Shown here: positions 7,716-16,535 of the stretch, piece by piece
Numbering within the stretch: the stretch's first letter is position 1
How the letters are laid out: each line of letters opens with the position of its first letter
DNA from: UBA6019 sp035535055
GTDB lineage: Bacteria > Chloroflexota > Dormibacteria > Dormibacterales > Dormibacteraceae
DNA length: 64,000 bases
Direction: 5' to 3'
NCBI GenBank assembly: GCA_035535055.1
Contig: DATLQT010000044.1
Location: forward strand, 1 to 64,000
Position numbers and translations under genes: made by a program
The notes under the pieces: model-generated
What the model saw: the letters and a program-made list of their open reading frames with translations, nothing else
Database searches by the model: none
Told to the model about the DNA's origin: nothing

Positions 7716-8442
7716 TGGCGTAGGTCACATCGAGGCTCGAGTCGTAGGCCGGGAGGCTGATGTCGCCGGATCCCTGCCAGGCCAGCTGAAGCTGGAAGTC
7801 GCGCTGTCGCGACTTCAGGTCGCCAAGGCTCGAGCCGTCGGCGAGGAGCGTCTCCATCTCGCCGCGGTTGCCGATCGCGGCGATGCTGAAGGGAGCCTCG
7901 AGAGGCGGGCCCTGGTCGATCACCACCGCCTCACCCTCGCCGGCCAGCCGGCTCGCGGGCGAGATCCGGCGGCCGTTCACGGCCACCCCCTCGGCGCCGC
8001 CCTGGTAGAGGAGGTTGATCACATCCTGAATGTCCTCGAAGCCGACCAGGTAGGAGGTGTCGGCCACCGCGGCCGGGTTGGGCTTGCCGTTGCCTACCGT
8101 CACCACCTCGCCGGGGCCGTGGAGGCGGGTGAGACCGGCGTGGGCCCGGAGGTCGGCCACCTCGAGAGCCAGCTGCCGGCTGCTCGCCGAGCGGCTGGCA
8201 GCGGCCGCCTCCAGTGAGCTGATGTCGGCGCGGTCGGCAGCGATCCGGTCGCGATAGGTGGTGTTCTGGCTCTCCAGGCTCTGCACCGTCGCGATCAGCG
8301 CCTGATTGCGAGCGACCTGCGCCGACGGTGGGATGAGCTGGGAGCGAAGCTGGGTGGCGAAGAAGAACCCGAACGCCAGCGCGGTCGCGGCCATCACGGG
8401 GTACCAGCCGAGCCGCGCGAGCCGGGGACTTCTGAGCCGCAT
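7705..8442 (-). CDS. DUF881 family membrane-anchored protein (first of pair)
   Basis: 245 residues. A membrane helix at about 13-31 is followed by a coiled coil (about 40-90) and the DUF881 core with GPGEVVTVGNG, an IQDVINLLYQGGAEGVAVNGRR stretch and a C-terminal beta-rich end. It shares its architecture with the next gene, indicating an old tandem duplication. ATG at 8442; GATACT (11 nt upstream) or TACTAC (9 nt) are the -10 candidates on this strand and overlap the promoter of the divergent dehydrogenase. Confidence 0.8.
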   Translation of the reverse strand: MRLRSPRLARLGWYPVMAATALAFGFFFATQLRSQLIPPSAQVARNQALIATVQSLESQNTTYRDRIAADRADISSLEAAAASRSASSRQLALEVADLRAHAGLTRLHGPGEVVTVGNGKPNPAAVADTSYLVGFEDIQDVINLLYQGGAEGVAVNGRRISPASRLAGEGEAVVIDQGPPLEAPFSIAAIGNRGEMETLLADGSSLGDLKSRQRDFQLQLAWQGSGDISLPAYDSSLDVTYANGG

Positions 8443-8452
8443 TTCCGCGATG

Positions 8453-8459
8453 TAGTATC
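8453..8459. promoter_or_regulatory. Overlapping divergent -10 elements between DUF881 and gdh genes
   Basis: TAGTAT (8453-8458) ends exactly 7 nt before the GTG at 8466, predicting a leaderless gdh mRNA. The reverse strand of the same bases reads GATACT, 11 nt before the ATG at 8442. The whole divergent intergenic region is only 23 bp. Confidence 0.6.
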
Positions 8460-8465
8460 GGCGGC

Positions 8466-9725
8466 GTGGCCGTCGATCTGAAGCAGGAGTCCGCCTACTC
8501 GACAGCGCAGCACCAGTTCGACCTGGCGGCCGACGTCCTCGGGCTGGAGGAGTCCGTCCGGGCCCAGCTGCGCGAGGTCAAGCGAGAGCTGGTGGTGCAC
8601 TTCCCCGTCCACCTGGACAACGGCTCCATCGAGCTCTTCACGGGTTACCGGGTGCAGCACAACATCAGCCGCGGGCCCGCCAAGGGCGGCATCCGCTACC
8701 AGGCCGGCCTGACCCTCGACGCGGTCAAGGCGATGGCGATGCTGATGACCTGGAAGTGCGCCGTGGTTGGCCTTCCCTTTGGCGGCGCCAAGGGCGGCGT
8801 CGACGTGGATCCGCGCCGGCTGACGCTGTCCGAGCTCGAGCACCTGACGCGGCGATTCGCCACCGAGATCGCGCTCTTGATCGGCCCGGAAAAGGACATC
8901 CCGGCGCCCGACATGGGGACCACTCCCCAGGTGATGGCGTGGATCATGGACACCCTGTCGATGCACGCGGGCCACTCGGTCCCGGCATCGGTAACCGGCA
9001 AGCCCATCGACGTCGGTGGTTCCGAGGGGCGCGATGAAGCCCCCGGCCGCGGCCTGACCTTCCTGACGCTGGAGGCGCTCAAGTACCTCCACGTCCAGGA
9101 GGAGACTCCGACGGTCGCCATCCAGGGCTACGGAACCGTCGGCCGGAGCTCTGCCCGCTTGATGGCCGAGGCCGGCCTCAAGGTGGTCGCCGTCAGCGAC
9201 TCCAAGGGTGGCTCCTACAACCCGAAGGGACTCGACCTCGACACGCTCCACGAGCACCGGCAGGTGCGGGGCGGCATCGGCGGCTTCAGGGGCGGAGAGG
9301 ACGTCACCAACGCCGAGCTGCTCGAGCTGCCGGTGACCGTGCTGGTGCCGGCCGCGGTCGAGAACCAGGTCACGGCCAAGAACGCCGACAGGGTCCAGGC
9401 CCGCCTCATCACCGAGGGAGCCAATGTCCCGCTCACCCCGGACGCCGACCGCATCCTCCACGACCGCGACGTCTTCGTGATCCCCGACATCCTGGCCAAC
9501 TCGGGCGGGGTGATCGTCAGCTATTTCGAGTGGGTCCAAGACCTCCAGGCCTTCTTTTGGGAAGGTGAGGAGATCAACACCAAGCTCCACCACATCATCA
9601 CGCGGGCCTTCTATGAAGTCCTCCACACCAGCGTCAACAAGCGGCTGCCGATGCGCACCGCGGCCTACGCGCTGGCGGTCCAGAAGGTGGCCAACGCCAG
9701 CGTCGTGAGGGGCATCTACCCCTAG
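8466..9725 (+). CDS. gdhA: Glu/Leu/Phe/Val dehydrogenase, probable glutamate dehydrogenase
   Basis: 419 residues, the length of hexameric glutamate dehydrogenases. K73 in GPAKGGIRY, K97 and the catalytic K109 in LPFGGAKGGV are in place, as is the aspartate of DIPAPDMGT and a Rossmann signature GYGTVG near 215. The usual GGSxGRxEATGRG segment reads GGSEGRDEAPGRG, with proline in place of threonine. The enzyme interconverts glutamate and 2-oxoglutarate with NAD(P). GTG start is set by the 7-nt spacing from TAGTAT. Single gene. Confidence 0.9.
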   Translation: MAVDLKQESAYSTAQHQFDLAADVLGLEESVRAQLREVKRELVVHFPVHLDNGSIELFTGYRVQHNISRGPAKGGIRYQAGLTLDAVKAMAMLMTWKCAVVGLPFGGAKGGVDVDPRRLTLSELEHLTRRFATEIALLIGPEKDIPAPDMGTTPQVMAWIMDTLSMHAGHSVPASVTGKPIDVGGSEGRDEAPGRGLTFLTLEALKYLHVQEETPTVAIQGYGTVGRSSARLMAEAGLKVVAVSDSKGGSYNPKGLDLDTLHEHRQVRGGIGGFRGGEDVTNAELLELPVTVLVPAAVENQVTAKNADRVQARLITEGANVPLTPDADRILHDRDVFVIPDILANSGGVIVSYFEWVQDLQAFFWEGEEINTKLHHIITRAFYEVLHTSVNKRLPMRTAAYALAVQKVANASVVRGIYP

Positions 9726-9854
9726 CCCGCAAACTCCGTGTGGCCTGCCGCTGGCAATCGCCGGGAGGGGCGGGTAAGGTGGTCTTCGGTTCAGAGGCGT
9801 CGTCGGGGTGAGGCGTCGCCATTCGGATTTCAAGGAAGCCTTTTCTCTTTCCCA

Positions 9855-10940
9855 TTGGCTGAACGAGCGCATGCCGCCTCGAGGAGCGGCCAGAAAGAGC
9901 GTCAGGAGCTCGAGGCTCTCTACCAGGAGGCCGCCCTCGAGATCCGCTCGAGGGGCCGCCGGGACTCCTCCGGCAGGCCGCTGGTCGAGCTTCCCGCGGC
10001 AGTCAGGCGCCTCCGCCGGAACGCGCCGATGCTGGCGATGGAGGCCCTAGGCCGCCTGTCCTCCACCCTTCGCGACCTGACCGGCCGCGAACTCATCGAC
10101 ATCGCCGCGATGATCGCGGTGGTCCAGTTCCTCTACCAGCACGCCGAGGCGATCCGGGGCGACGGCTCCGCGCTGGACGACTTCGGCTTCGACCCCGGCT
10201 ACACGGAGTCGTTCCTGCCCGTCTTCCGCTGGATCTACCATCGCTACTGGAGGGTCGAGACGACCGGCATCGAGCACGTGCCGGCGAGCGGCCGGGCGCT
10301 CTTGGTGTCCAACCACGCGGGCGTCCTGCCCTGGGACGGCGCCATGATCAAGACCGCCCTCTTCGAGGAGCACTCCCGCCCGCGTCATGCGCGGGCGTTG
10401 GTCGCCTCGCTCTTCTTCGAGATGCCGGGTCTCTCCTGGTTCCTGCGGCGCACCGGACAGGCGGCCGGGCACCGCGAGGACGCCCACCGGCTGCTCGAGC
10501 GCGACGAGCTGGTGCTGGTCTTCCCGGAGGGCGTCAAGGGCACCGGCAAGGGCTGGTCGAACCGCTACCGGCTTCGCCGCTTCGGCCGCGGCGGGTACGT
10601 CCAGTCCGCCATCCGCGCCCGGGCGCCGATCATCCCGGTCTCGGTCGTCGGCTCGGAGGAGATCTACCCGATGCTGGCGGACCTCGGCCCGCTGGCGGAC
10701 CTCTTCGGGCTGCCCTACTTCCCGGTGACGCCGACCTTCCCGCTGCTCGGCCCGCTGGGATTGGTGCCCCTGCCCTCGAAGTGGCGGATCCAGTTCCACC
10801 GGCCGATCCGGACCGACCTCTGCGCCCCCTCCGACGCGGCCGACGAGAGGCTGGTGATGACCCTCAACGACAACATCCGCGACACCATCCAGGAGGGCCT
10901 GGTGGAGAATTTGAAGCTCCGCCGGGGAGTCTTCGTCTAG
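9855..10940 (+). CDS. PlsC-like 1-acylglycerol-3-phosphate O-acyltransferase
   Basis: About 361 residues from a TTG at 9855. The acyltransferase motif NHxxxxxxD is present as SNHAGVLPWDG, with the phosphate-binding block FPEGVKGTGK about 75 residues later. A conserved helical N-terminal region of about 120 residues precedes it, as in actinobacterial glycerol acyltransferases. The start is uncertain. A GTG at 9738 is in frame and would add 39 residues of poor family character. A TAAGGT element at 9773-9778 would put transcription start near 9785, leaving a leader of about 70 nt. Converges on the DUF4332 gene with stop codons nested in CTAG. Confidence 0.78.
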   Translation: MAERAHAASRSGQKERQELEALYQEAALEIRSRGRRDSSGRPLVELPAAVRRLRRNAPMLAMEALGRLSSTLRDLTGRELIDIAAMIAVVQFLYQHAEAIRGDGSALDDFGFDPGYTESFLPVFRWIYHRYWRVETTGIEHVPASGRALLVSNHAGVLPWDGAMIKTALFEEHSRPRHARALVASLFFEMPGLSWFLRRTGQAAGHREDAHRLLERDELVLVFPEGVKGTGKGWSNRYRLRRFGRGGYVQSAIRARAPIIPVSVVGSEEIYPMLADLGPLADLFGLPYFPVTPTFPLLGPLGLVPLPSKWRIQFHRPIRTDLCAPSDAADERLVMTLNDNIRDTIQEGLVENLKLRRGVFV

Positions 10941-11365
10941 CTGGGGACGTACCTTCGGACCCGGATCGCCACCGTCTCTTCGGGATCCTCCACGACGTCG
11001 ATGGAGTGCGCCTGGCTCACCCAGTACTCGACCTCGGACGGGGTCGGCGCGTTGACCCCGAGCACGTCGAGCAGCCTCTCATGGAGCTCGGCGGGGTTGG
11101 TGGCGCCGAGCTGGCGGAGGCTCGTGATCCCGAGCCGCATGACGACCCGAAGGTGGCGGGTGAGGCCCGAGATCTCCATCAGCGACGCCTGCTGGCCTAG
11201 GTAATAGAGGCGCTCGACCGGGATCCCCGTCCGCCGCTCGATCCGCTGCCGGTCGATGACGAGTGTCGTGGCGTGGATCAGCTGGTTGGTGTGGAGGACG
11301 CCGAGCCTGCGGAGTCGGTCGCACTCGTCGTCGGTGATCCCCGCCAGGTACTCCAGCCTCTTCAT
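10937..11365 (-). CDS. DUF4332 domain protein
   Basis: 142 residues with two helix-hairpin-helix-like halves: a first LAGITDDECDRLRRLGVLHTNQL unit and a second ISGLTRHLRVVMRLGITSLRQLGATNP unit. This matches DUF4332, whose members are thought to bind nucleic acid or partner proteins through HhH-like repeats. The start is ATG 11365, or a GTG one codon earlier, downstream of TATCCT on the minus strand. It is divergent from guaA and shares its TAG stop region with the acyltransferase (CTAG, 10937-10940). Confidence 0.7.
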   Translation of the reverse strand: MKRLEYLAGITDDECDRLRRLGVLHTNQLIHATTLVIDRQRIERRTGIPVERLYYLGQQASLMEISGLTRHLRVVMRLGITSLRQLGATNPAELHERLLDVLGVNAPTPSEVEYWVSQAHSIDVVEDPEETVAIRVRRYVPS

Positions 11366-11376
11366 CACCGCCCTGT

Positions 11377-11383
11377 CAGGATA
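11377..11383. promoter_or_regulatory. guaA -10 element overlapping the DUF4332 -10
   Basis: CAGGAT (11377-11382) ends exactly 7 nt before the GTG at 11390. On the minus strand AGGATA reads TATCCT, 9 nt before the GTG and 12 nt before the ATG of the DUF4332 gene. The first base deviates from TANNNT. A leaderless guaA mRNA is inferred. Confidence 0.45.
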
Positions 11384-11389
11384 TCCGCC

Positions 11390-12970
11390 GTGGAGGAAGC
11401 GACCACCGCCGCCGTCCAGGCTCCGCCGGCTCGCGCCACCGTCCTGATCCTCGACTTCGGCTCCCAGTACAGCCAGCTGATCGCCCGCCGCGTTCGCGAG
11501 GCGAACGTCTACTGCGAGCTGGTCCCCGGCACCACACCGTGGTCTTTGCTGAGCGAGAGGCACCCGTCGGCGCTGATCCTCTCCGGCGGCCCGGCCAGCG
11601 TCTACGAGGCGGGAGCGCCGCAGGTTGACCCCGAGGCGCTCAGGGCGGGAATCCCCGTCCTCGGCATCTGCTACGGGATGCAGCTGATCGCCCACCACCT
11701 GGGCGGCAGGGTCGAGCCGGGTCCCCGGCGGGAATTCGGGCCGGCCGTGCTCGAGGTCGAGGATGGCGGTGGCATCTTCACCGGCCTTCCGGCCGAGATG
11801 CCGGTCTGGATGAGCCACGGCGACCACGTCCCCGAGCTGCCGCCGGGCTTCCGCGGCATCGCCCGCAGCGCCAACTCCCGCTACGCCGCCTTCGCAAGCG
11901 CCGACGGCGCCGTGATGGGCATCCAGTTCCACCCCGAGGTCGTCCACACGCCGAACGGGCGGGACATCCTCCGCAACTTCCTCTACCGGGTCAGCGGGCT
12001 CACCCCCAGCTGGACCCCCGGCTCCTACATCGAAGAGGCGGTAGCCACCATCCGGGCCACCGTCGGCGGCGGCCGGGTCCTCTGCGCGCTCTCCGGCGGC
12101 GTCGACAGCGCGGTCGCGGCGACCCTGGTGCAGCGGGCGATCGGCGACCAGCTCACCTGCGTCTTCGTCAACAACGGGCTGCTTCGCAAAGAGGAGCCGG
12201 AGAGGGTCCTCGAGGTGATGCACGGCAACCTCGACATGAACATCCGCTACGTCGACGCCACCGACCGCTTCCTGGGCGAACTGAAGGGCGTAACCGATCC
12301 GGAGGAGAAGCGGCGGACGGTCGGCCGGGTCTTCATCGACGTGTTCGAGGCCGAGGCGAAGGCGATCGGCGAGATCGACTTCCTAGCCCAGGGAACCCTC
12401 TACCCGGACGTCATCGAGTCGACCGCCGCCGACACTGCGGCGAGCGCGGTCAAGATCAAGACCCACCATAACGTCGGCGGCCTGCCGCCCGGGCTCCGGT
12501 TCCAGCTCATCGAGCCGCTGCGCTACCTCTTCAAGGACGAGGTGCGGGCGGTTGGCTCCGAGCTCGGGATGCCGGAGGACGTGGTCTGGCGGCAGCCCTT
12601 CCCGGGCCCCGGCCTCAGCATCCGCTGCCTCGGCGAGGTGACCGAGGAGCGGCTCGCGGTGCTCCGCGAAGCCGACTGGGTGGTCGTCGACGAGATCAAA
12701 AAGAACGGCCTCTACCGCCAGGTGTGGCAGTCGTTCGCGGTGCTCACGCCCCTGGAGACCGTCGGCGTCCAGGGCGACTATCGGACCTACTCCAACGTGG
12801 TGGCCGTCCGGGTCGTGACCTCCGACGACGCCATGACCGCCGATTGGGCGCGGGTGCCCTACGAGGTCCTGGCGAAGATCTCGAACCGCATCACCAACGA
12901 GGTGCGCGGCGTGAACCGGGTCGTCTTCGACATCACCTCCAAGCCGCCCGGCACCATCGAGTGGGAGTAG
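11390..12970 (+). CDS. guaA: GMP synthase (glutamine-hydrolysing)
   Basis: 526 residues with both domains: class I glutamine amidotransferase (C94 in GICYGMQ, H181 and E183 in FHPEVVHT) and the ATP-pyrophosphatase with P-loop SGGVDS at 235-240, then the C-terminal dimerisation domain ending in GTIEWE. It converts XMP to GMP. GTG 11390 gives a short extra N-terminus (MEEATTAAVQ...) before the family start ILDFGSQYSQ. It heads a cluster with purD 16 nt downstream and purE next, so de novo purine genes are split between this operon and the purB operon. Confidence 0.97.
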   Translation: MEEATTAAVQAPPARATVLILDFGSQYSQLIARRVREANVYCELVPGTTPWSLLSERHPSALILSGGPASVYEAGAPQVDPEALRAGIPVLGICYGMQLIAHHLGGRVEPGPRREFGPAVLEVEDGGGIFTGLPAEMPVWMSHGDHVPELPPGFRGIARSANSRYAAFASADGAVMGIQFHPEVVHTPNGRDILRNFLYRVSGLTPSWTPGSYIEEAVATIRATVGGGRVLCALSGGVDSAVAATLVQRAIGDQLTCVFVNNGLLRKEEPERVLEVMHGNLDMNIRYVDATDRFLGELKGVTDPEEKRRTVGRVFIDVFEAEAKAIGEIDFLAQGTLYPDVIESTAADTAASAVKIKTHHNVGGLPPGLRFQLIEPLRYLFKDEVRAVGSELGMPEDVVWRQPFPGPGLSIRCLGEVTEERLAVLREADWVVVDEIKKNGLYRQVWQSFAVLTPLETVGVQGDYRTYSNVVAVRVVTSDDAMTADWARVPYEVLAKISNRITNEVRGVNRVVFDITSKPPGTIEWE

Positions 12971-12986
12971 GCGGCAGGCCGCCCGG

Positions 12987-14261
12987 GTGAGGATCCTCGT
13001 CATCGGCTCGGGGGCTCGCGAGCACGCGTTGGCCTGGAAGTGCATGCAGTCGGTGCTCACCGACCGCGTCTTCTGCGCACCCGGCAACGGCGGGACCGGA
13101 GGTATGGCAAAGAACATCCAGATCCCCGCCGATGACGTCGCCAACCTGGTCAAGTTCGCCAAGAACGAGAAGATCTCGCTGGTGGTGCTGGGCCCCGAGT
13201 CGGCGGTGGCGGCCGGCGTGGGGGACGCGCTGCGCGCGGAGGGCATACCGGCCTTCGGTCCCAACCGTGACCCGGGGCGGATCGAGAGCAGCAAGGCCTT
13301 CGCCAAGGACCTCATGAGGAGGGCCGGCATCCCGACCGCCGACTTTGGCGTCTTCACCGAGGCGGGACCGGCCAAGGCGTGGGCCGCCGAACGGGACGGC
13401 CGGGTGGTGGTCAAGGCCGACGGGCTCGCCCTCGGCAAGGGCGTCATCGTCTGCGGCGACCGGGAGGAGGCCGACCGGGCGATCGAGGCGATGCTCGTCG
13501 AGCGGAGCTTCGGCCGCTCGGGCTCGACCGCAGTCGTGGAGGAGCGCCTCGAGGGCGCCGAGGTCTCGTTGATGGCGATCACCGACGGCACCCGCGTCAT
13601 CCCACTGGCGCCGGCCCGCGACTTCAAGCGCGTCGGAGAGGGTGACACTGGTCCCAATACGGGCGGCATGGGCGCCTTCTCGCCGCTGCCCGAGATGACC
13701 GACGAGCTGATCACGGAGGCGGTGAGCACGGTGCTCGAGCCCGCAGTCCGGCAGCTCGCCGCCGACGGCTTCGAGTATCGCGGCCTGCTCTACGCGGGCC
13801 TGATGCTGACGCCTTTGGGCATCCGCGTCCTGGAGTTCAACGCCAGGTTTGGCGACCCCGAGGCGCAGGTCGTGCTCCCGCGGCTGCGCAGCGACTGCGT
13901 ACGACTGCTGCTCGAGGCCGCCCGCGGCGACCTCTCGGTGGTTGACGAGCTCGACTGGGACCCGCGGCCCTGCGTCGGCGTCGTGCTCGCCTCCAGCGGA
14001 TACCCGGAGTCCTACGAGACGGGCTTCCCGATCGACGGCCTGGCCAACGTCAACCCGGGTGTCCTCGTCTTCCACGCCGGCACCCGCTACCTGCCCGGCC
14101 AGGGCCTGGTCACCTCGGGCGGCCGCGTGCTCACCTTCGTCGCCCTCGGCGACACGCTCGCCGACGCCCGGGCCGCCGTCCTCGGCACGATCGGCCGGGT
14201 ACGATTCAAGGGAGCTTTCCACCGCCGCGACATCGCCTTGGAGACATCAAAAAATGGCTGA
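12987..14261 (+). CDS. purD: Phosphoribosylamine-glycine ligase
   Basis: 424 residues, normal length. It starts with GTG and the typical ILVIGSGAREHALAWK, continues with GPEXXXAAGVGD and the ATP-grasp core (VVKADGLALGKGV, GPNTGGMGAF, LEFNARFGDPEAQ). It catalyses the second step of IMP synthesis. It lies 16 nt after guaA and overlaps purE by 8 nt (ATGGCTGA), consistent with translational coupling. Confidence 0.96.
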   Translation: MRILVIGSGAREHALAWKCMQSVLTDRVFCAPGNGGTGGMAKNIQIPADDVANLVKFAKNEKISLVVLGPESAVAAGVGDALRAEGIPAFGPNRDPGRIESSKAFAKDLMRRAGIPTADFGVFTEAGPAKAWAAERDGRVVVKADGLALGKGVIVCGDREEADRAIEAMLVERSFGRSGSTAVVEERLEGAEVSLMAITDGTRVIPLAPARDFKRVGEGDTGPNTGGMGAFSPLPEMTDELITEAVSTVLEPAVRQLAADGFEYRGLLYAGLMLTPLGIRVLEFNARFGDPEAQVVLPRLRSDCVRLLLEAARGDLSVVDELDWDPRPCVGVVLASSGYPESYETGFPIDGLANVNPGVLVFHAGTRYLPGQGLVTSGGRVLTFVALGDTLADARAAVLGTIGRVRFKGAFHRRDIALETSKNG

Positions 14262-14712
14262 CGTCGGAGTGATCCTCGGCAGCAAGTCGGACCTCCCCCT
14301 GATGGAGAGCTGCATCACACAACTGGAGGCGTTCGGCATCGAGCACGAGCTGAAGGTCTGCTCGGCCCACCGCGACCCGGAGGGGGTCAAGGACTGGGCG
14401 TCCAGCGCGGCCGGGCGAGGCCTGAAGGTGATCATCGCCGCCGCCGGCGGCGCTGCCCACCTGCCCGGCGTGGTGGCAGCCTGGACCAACCTGCCGGTAA
14501 TCGGCGTTCCGGTCCCCACCGAGCACCTCGGCGGCCAGGATTCGCTCTACAGCATCGTGCAGATGCCGGCCGGGATCCCGGTGGCCACCGTCGCGATCGG
14601 CACCGGCGGGGCCAAGAACGCCGCCTGGCTGGCGGCCCGCATCCTCGCTCTCCAAGACCCAGACCTCGCCGCCCGTCACCATGAGATGCGGCAGGCTTTG
14701 GCGGGCCGTTGA
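14254..14712 (+). CDS. purE: N5-CAIR mutase (class I PurE)
   Basis: 152 residues. Family motifs GSKSDLP, VCSAHRDPE, IAAAGGAAHLPGV and DSLYSIVQMPAGIPVATVAIG are all present. The SAHR and AGGAAHLPG forms fit the class I bacterial mutase, which normally works with PurK; no purK is in the window. ATG 14254 lies inside the purD 3' end, and the stop overlaps the next start (TTGA). Confidence 0.95.
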   Translation: MADVGVILGSKSDLPLMESCITQLEAFGIEHELKVCSAHRDPEGVKDWASSAAGRGLKVIIAAAGGAAHLPGVVAAWTNLPVIGVPVPTEHLGGQDSLYSIVQMPAGIPVATVAIGTGGAKNAAWLAARILALQDPDLAARHHEMRQALAGR

Positions 14713-16535
14713 GCGCCGCGCCGGCACGCGCGAAGCCGAGGCTGCGCCTCACCGACACCACCTTCCGTGACGCGCACCAGTCGTTGATCGAGGGCCGGCT
14801 GCGCGGCGAGGACATCGTGCGGCTCGCCTCGCGGATGGACAAGGTCGGCTTCTACTCGCTGGAGGCCTTCGGAGGAGCGACCTTCGAGACCGAGATCCGG
14901 CTCAACGGGGAGAACCCCTGGGACTACCTGCGGGCCCTGAAGAAGGCCGCGCCGAAGACGCCCATCCAGGCGCTGATCCGCGGTCAGAACCTGGTGGCCA
15001 ACCGCAATTTCGCCGACGACGCGGTGCAGCTCTTCGTCAGCCACGCCGCCCAGTGCGGCGTCGACATCTTCCGGATCTTCGACCCCCTCAACGACCTCCG
15101 GAACATGGAGGCGGCGATCGCCGCGGCCAGGAAGGCGAGGCGGAAGGTACAGGGCGCGCTCTGCTACGCGATCAGCCCCGCCCACGACCTCGGGCTCTGG
15201 TGCTCTCTTGCCAGGGGTCTCCAACAGCTCGGCTGCGACTCGCTGGTCATCAAGGACACCTCGGGCCTGCTCAGCCCGCAGACCACCTGGGAGCTCGTGG
15301 CGGCCCTGAAGGAGGTGTTCACGAAGGGCCCGATCGGCGTCCATTCTCACTGCTCGAGCGGGATGGCGCCGATGGCCTATATGGCCGCGGTCGAGGCGGG
15401 CGCCTCAATCCTGGACACGGCCATGTCGCCTCTCGCCTGGGGCGCCTCGCAGCCGGCGACCGAGAGCGTGGTGGCGGCCCTCGCCGGGGGTGACTACGAC
15501 ACCGGGCTCGACCTCGAGAAGCTGATCGAGATCAAGAACGACCTGCAGGTGATGACGGCGGACATGGTCCACGACCACTCCGCCGACCGGGTCGACGCCG
15601 ACATCCTGCGCTACCGGATCCCCGGGCTGATGCTCGACGAGGTGACCCGGTTGCTCCGCCAGCACGGGGCCGAGGATCGACTGCAGGAAACGCTGGCGGA
15701 GGGGTCACGGGTCCGCGAGGAGCTCGGCTACCCGCCGCTGGTCTCGCCGATCCGCGGCTTGATCGCCCAGCAGGCGGTGCTCAATGTCGTCGGCGGCGAG
15801 CGCTACGCGACGGTCACCAAGGAGCTCAAGGATTACCTCCAGGGCCTCTACGGGCGACCGCCGGTACCCGCCGATGCGTCCGTCCGCCAGTTGGTGCTGG
15901 GCCGGGAGGAGCCGATCACGATCCGCCCCGCCGACCTGCTCCAGCCCCAGGTCGCCGGGGCCAGGGCCGAGCTCAAGAAGCACGGTTTCGCCACCAGCGA
16001 CGACAACGTGCTGATGTACATGCTCTTCCCCTCGCTTGCCCTGAGCTTCCTGCGCGGCGAGCTGGGCCCCGAGGACGACGCGGAGGAGGCGGCCCGGGCC
16101 GGGGAGGACGAACCCGAGAGCTCGCCCGACGGGGGCGCCGAAGCTGCCGCCGCCGCCGAGCCCGCCGGGCCTCCGCCGACGACTGCGGAGTTCTCGGTCG
16201 ACGTGGACGGCGAGGTGTTCACGGTCCGGGTGAGCGGGGCCGGGATGTCGGTGGCGCCCGCGGCCGCGGGCGGCGGTCTGCCGGCAGGCCCCGGCGCGCC
16301 CCCCAGGCCGGCCGCCGCGGGTCCCGGTAGCGTCGTGGCTCCGATGCAGGGCCTGATCGTGAAGGTCCCGGTCAAGGTCGGTGACGATGTGAAGCTGGGC
16401 GACGTGATCGCGGTCCTGGAGGCCATGAAGATGCAGAACGACATCGTTTCCACCGTCGCCGGGAAGGTGAAGGCGGTCCACGTCAAAGAGGGCGAGGTCG
16501 TCGGGCCCAACCAGCCCCTGGTGAACATCGGATGA
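14709..16535 (+). CDS. pycB: Biotin-dependent carboxylase, carboxyltransferase plus biotin carrier (PycB/OadA type)
   Basis: 608 residues. The N-terminal carboxyltransferase TIM barrel starts LTDTTFRDAHQS, with the carboxylated lysine in VIKDTSGLL and metal ligands in GVHSHCSSGM. A PYC_OADA conserved domain follows (about 320-450). An acidic, Ala/Pro/Gly-rich linker (about 450-540) leads to a biotinyl domain with the biotin lysine K574 in EAMKM. With the biotin carboxylase two genes on, it would form a two-subunit pyruvate carboxylase supplying oxaloacetate. No membrane decarboxylase subunit is nearby, which argues against an oxaloacetate decarboxylase sodium pump. TTG start overlaps the purE stop. 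Confidence 0.88.
   Translation: MSAAPARAKPRLRLTDTTFRDAHQSLIEGRLRGEDIVRLASRMDKVGFYSLEAFGGATFETEIRLNGENPWDYLRALKKAAPKTPIQALIRGQNLVANRNFADDAVQLFVSHAAQCGVDIFRIFDPLNDLRNMEAAIAAARKARRKVQGALCYAISPAHDLGLWCSLARGLQQLGCDSLVIKDTSGLLSPQTTWELVAALKEVFTKGPIGVHSHCSSGMAPMAYMAAVEAGASILDTAMSPLAWGASQPATESVVAALAGGDYDTGLDLEKLIEIKNDLQVMTADMVHDHSADRVDADILRYRIPGLMLDEVTRLLRQHGAEDRLQETLAEGSRVREELGYPPLVSPIRGLIAQQAVLNVVGGERYATVTKELKDYLQGLYGRPPVPADASVRQLVLGREEPITIRPADLLQPQVAGARAELKKHGFATSDDNVLMYMLFPSLALSFLRGELGPEDDAEEAARAGEDEPESSPDGGAEAAAAAEPAGPPPTTAEFSVDVDGEVFTVRVSGAGMSVAPAAAGGGLPAGPGAPPRPAAAGPGSVVAPMQGLIVKVPVKVGDDVKLGDVIAVLEAMKMQNDIVSTVAGKVKAVHVKEGEVVGPNQPLVNIG

Noticed and set aside
9738..9854. GTG 9738 as the acyltransferase start
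   Set aside because: The 39 added residues are Arg-rich and unlike the family, and a TAAGGT element at 9773 would start transcription after this codon. Not excluded completely.
14709..16535. Oxaloacetate decarboxylase sodium pump alpha subunit
   Set aside because: No beta or gamma membrane subunit genes are near, and a biotin carboxylase gene follows two genes later, which favours a carboxylase.
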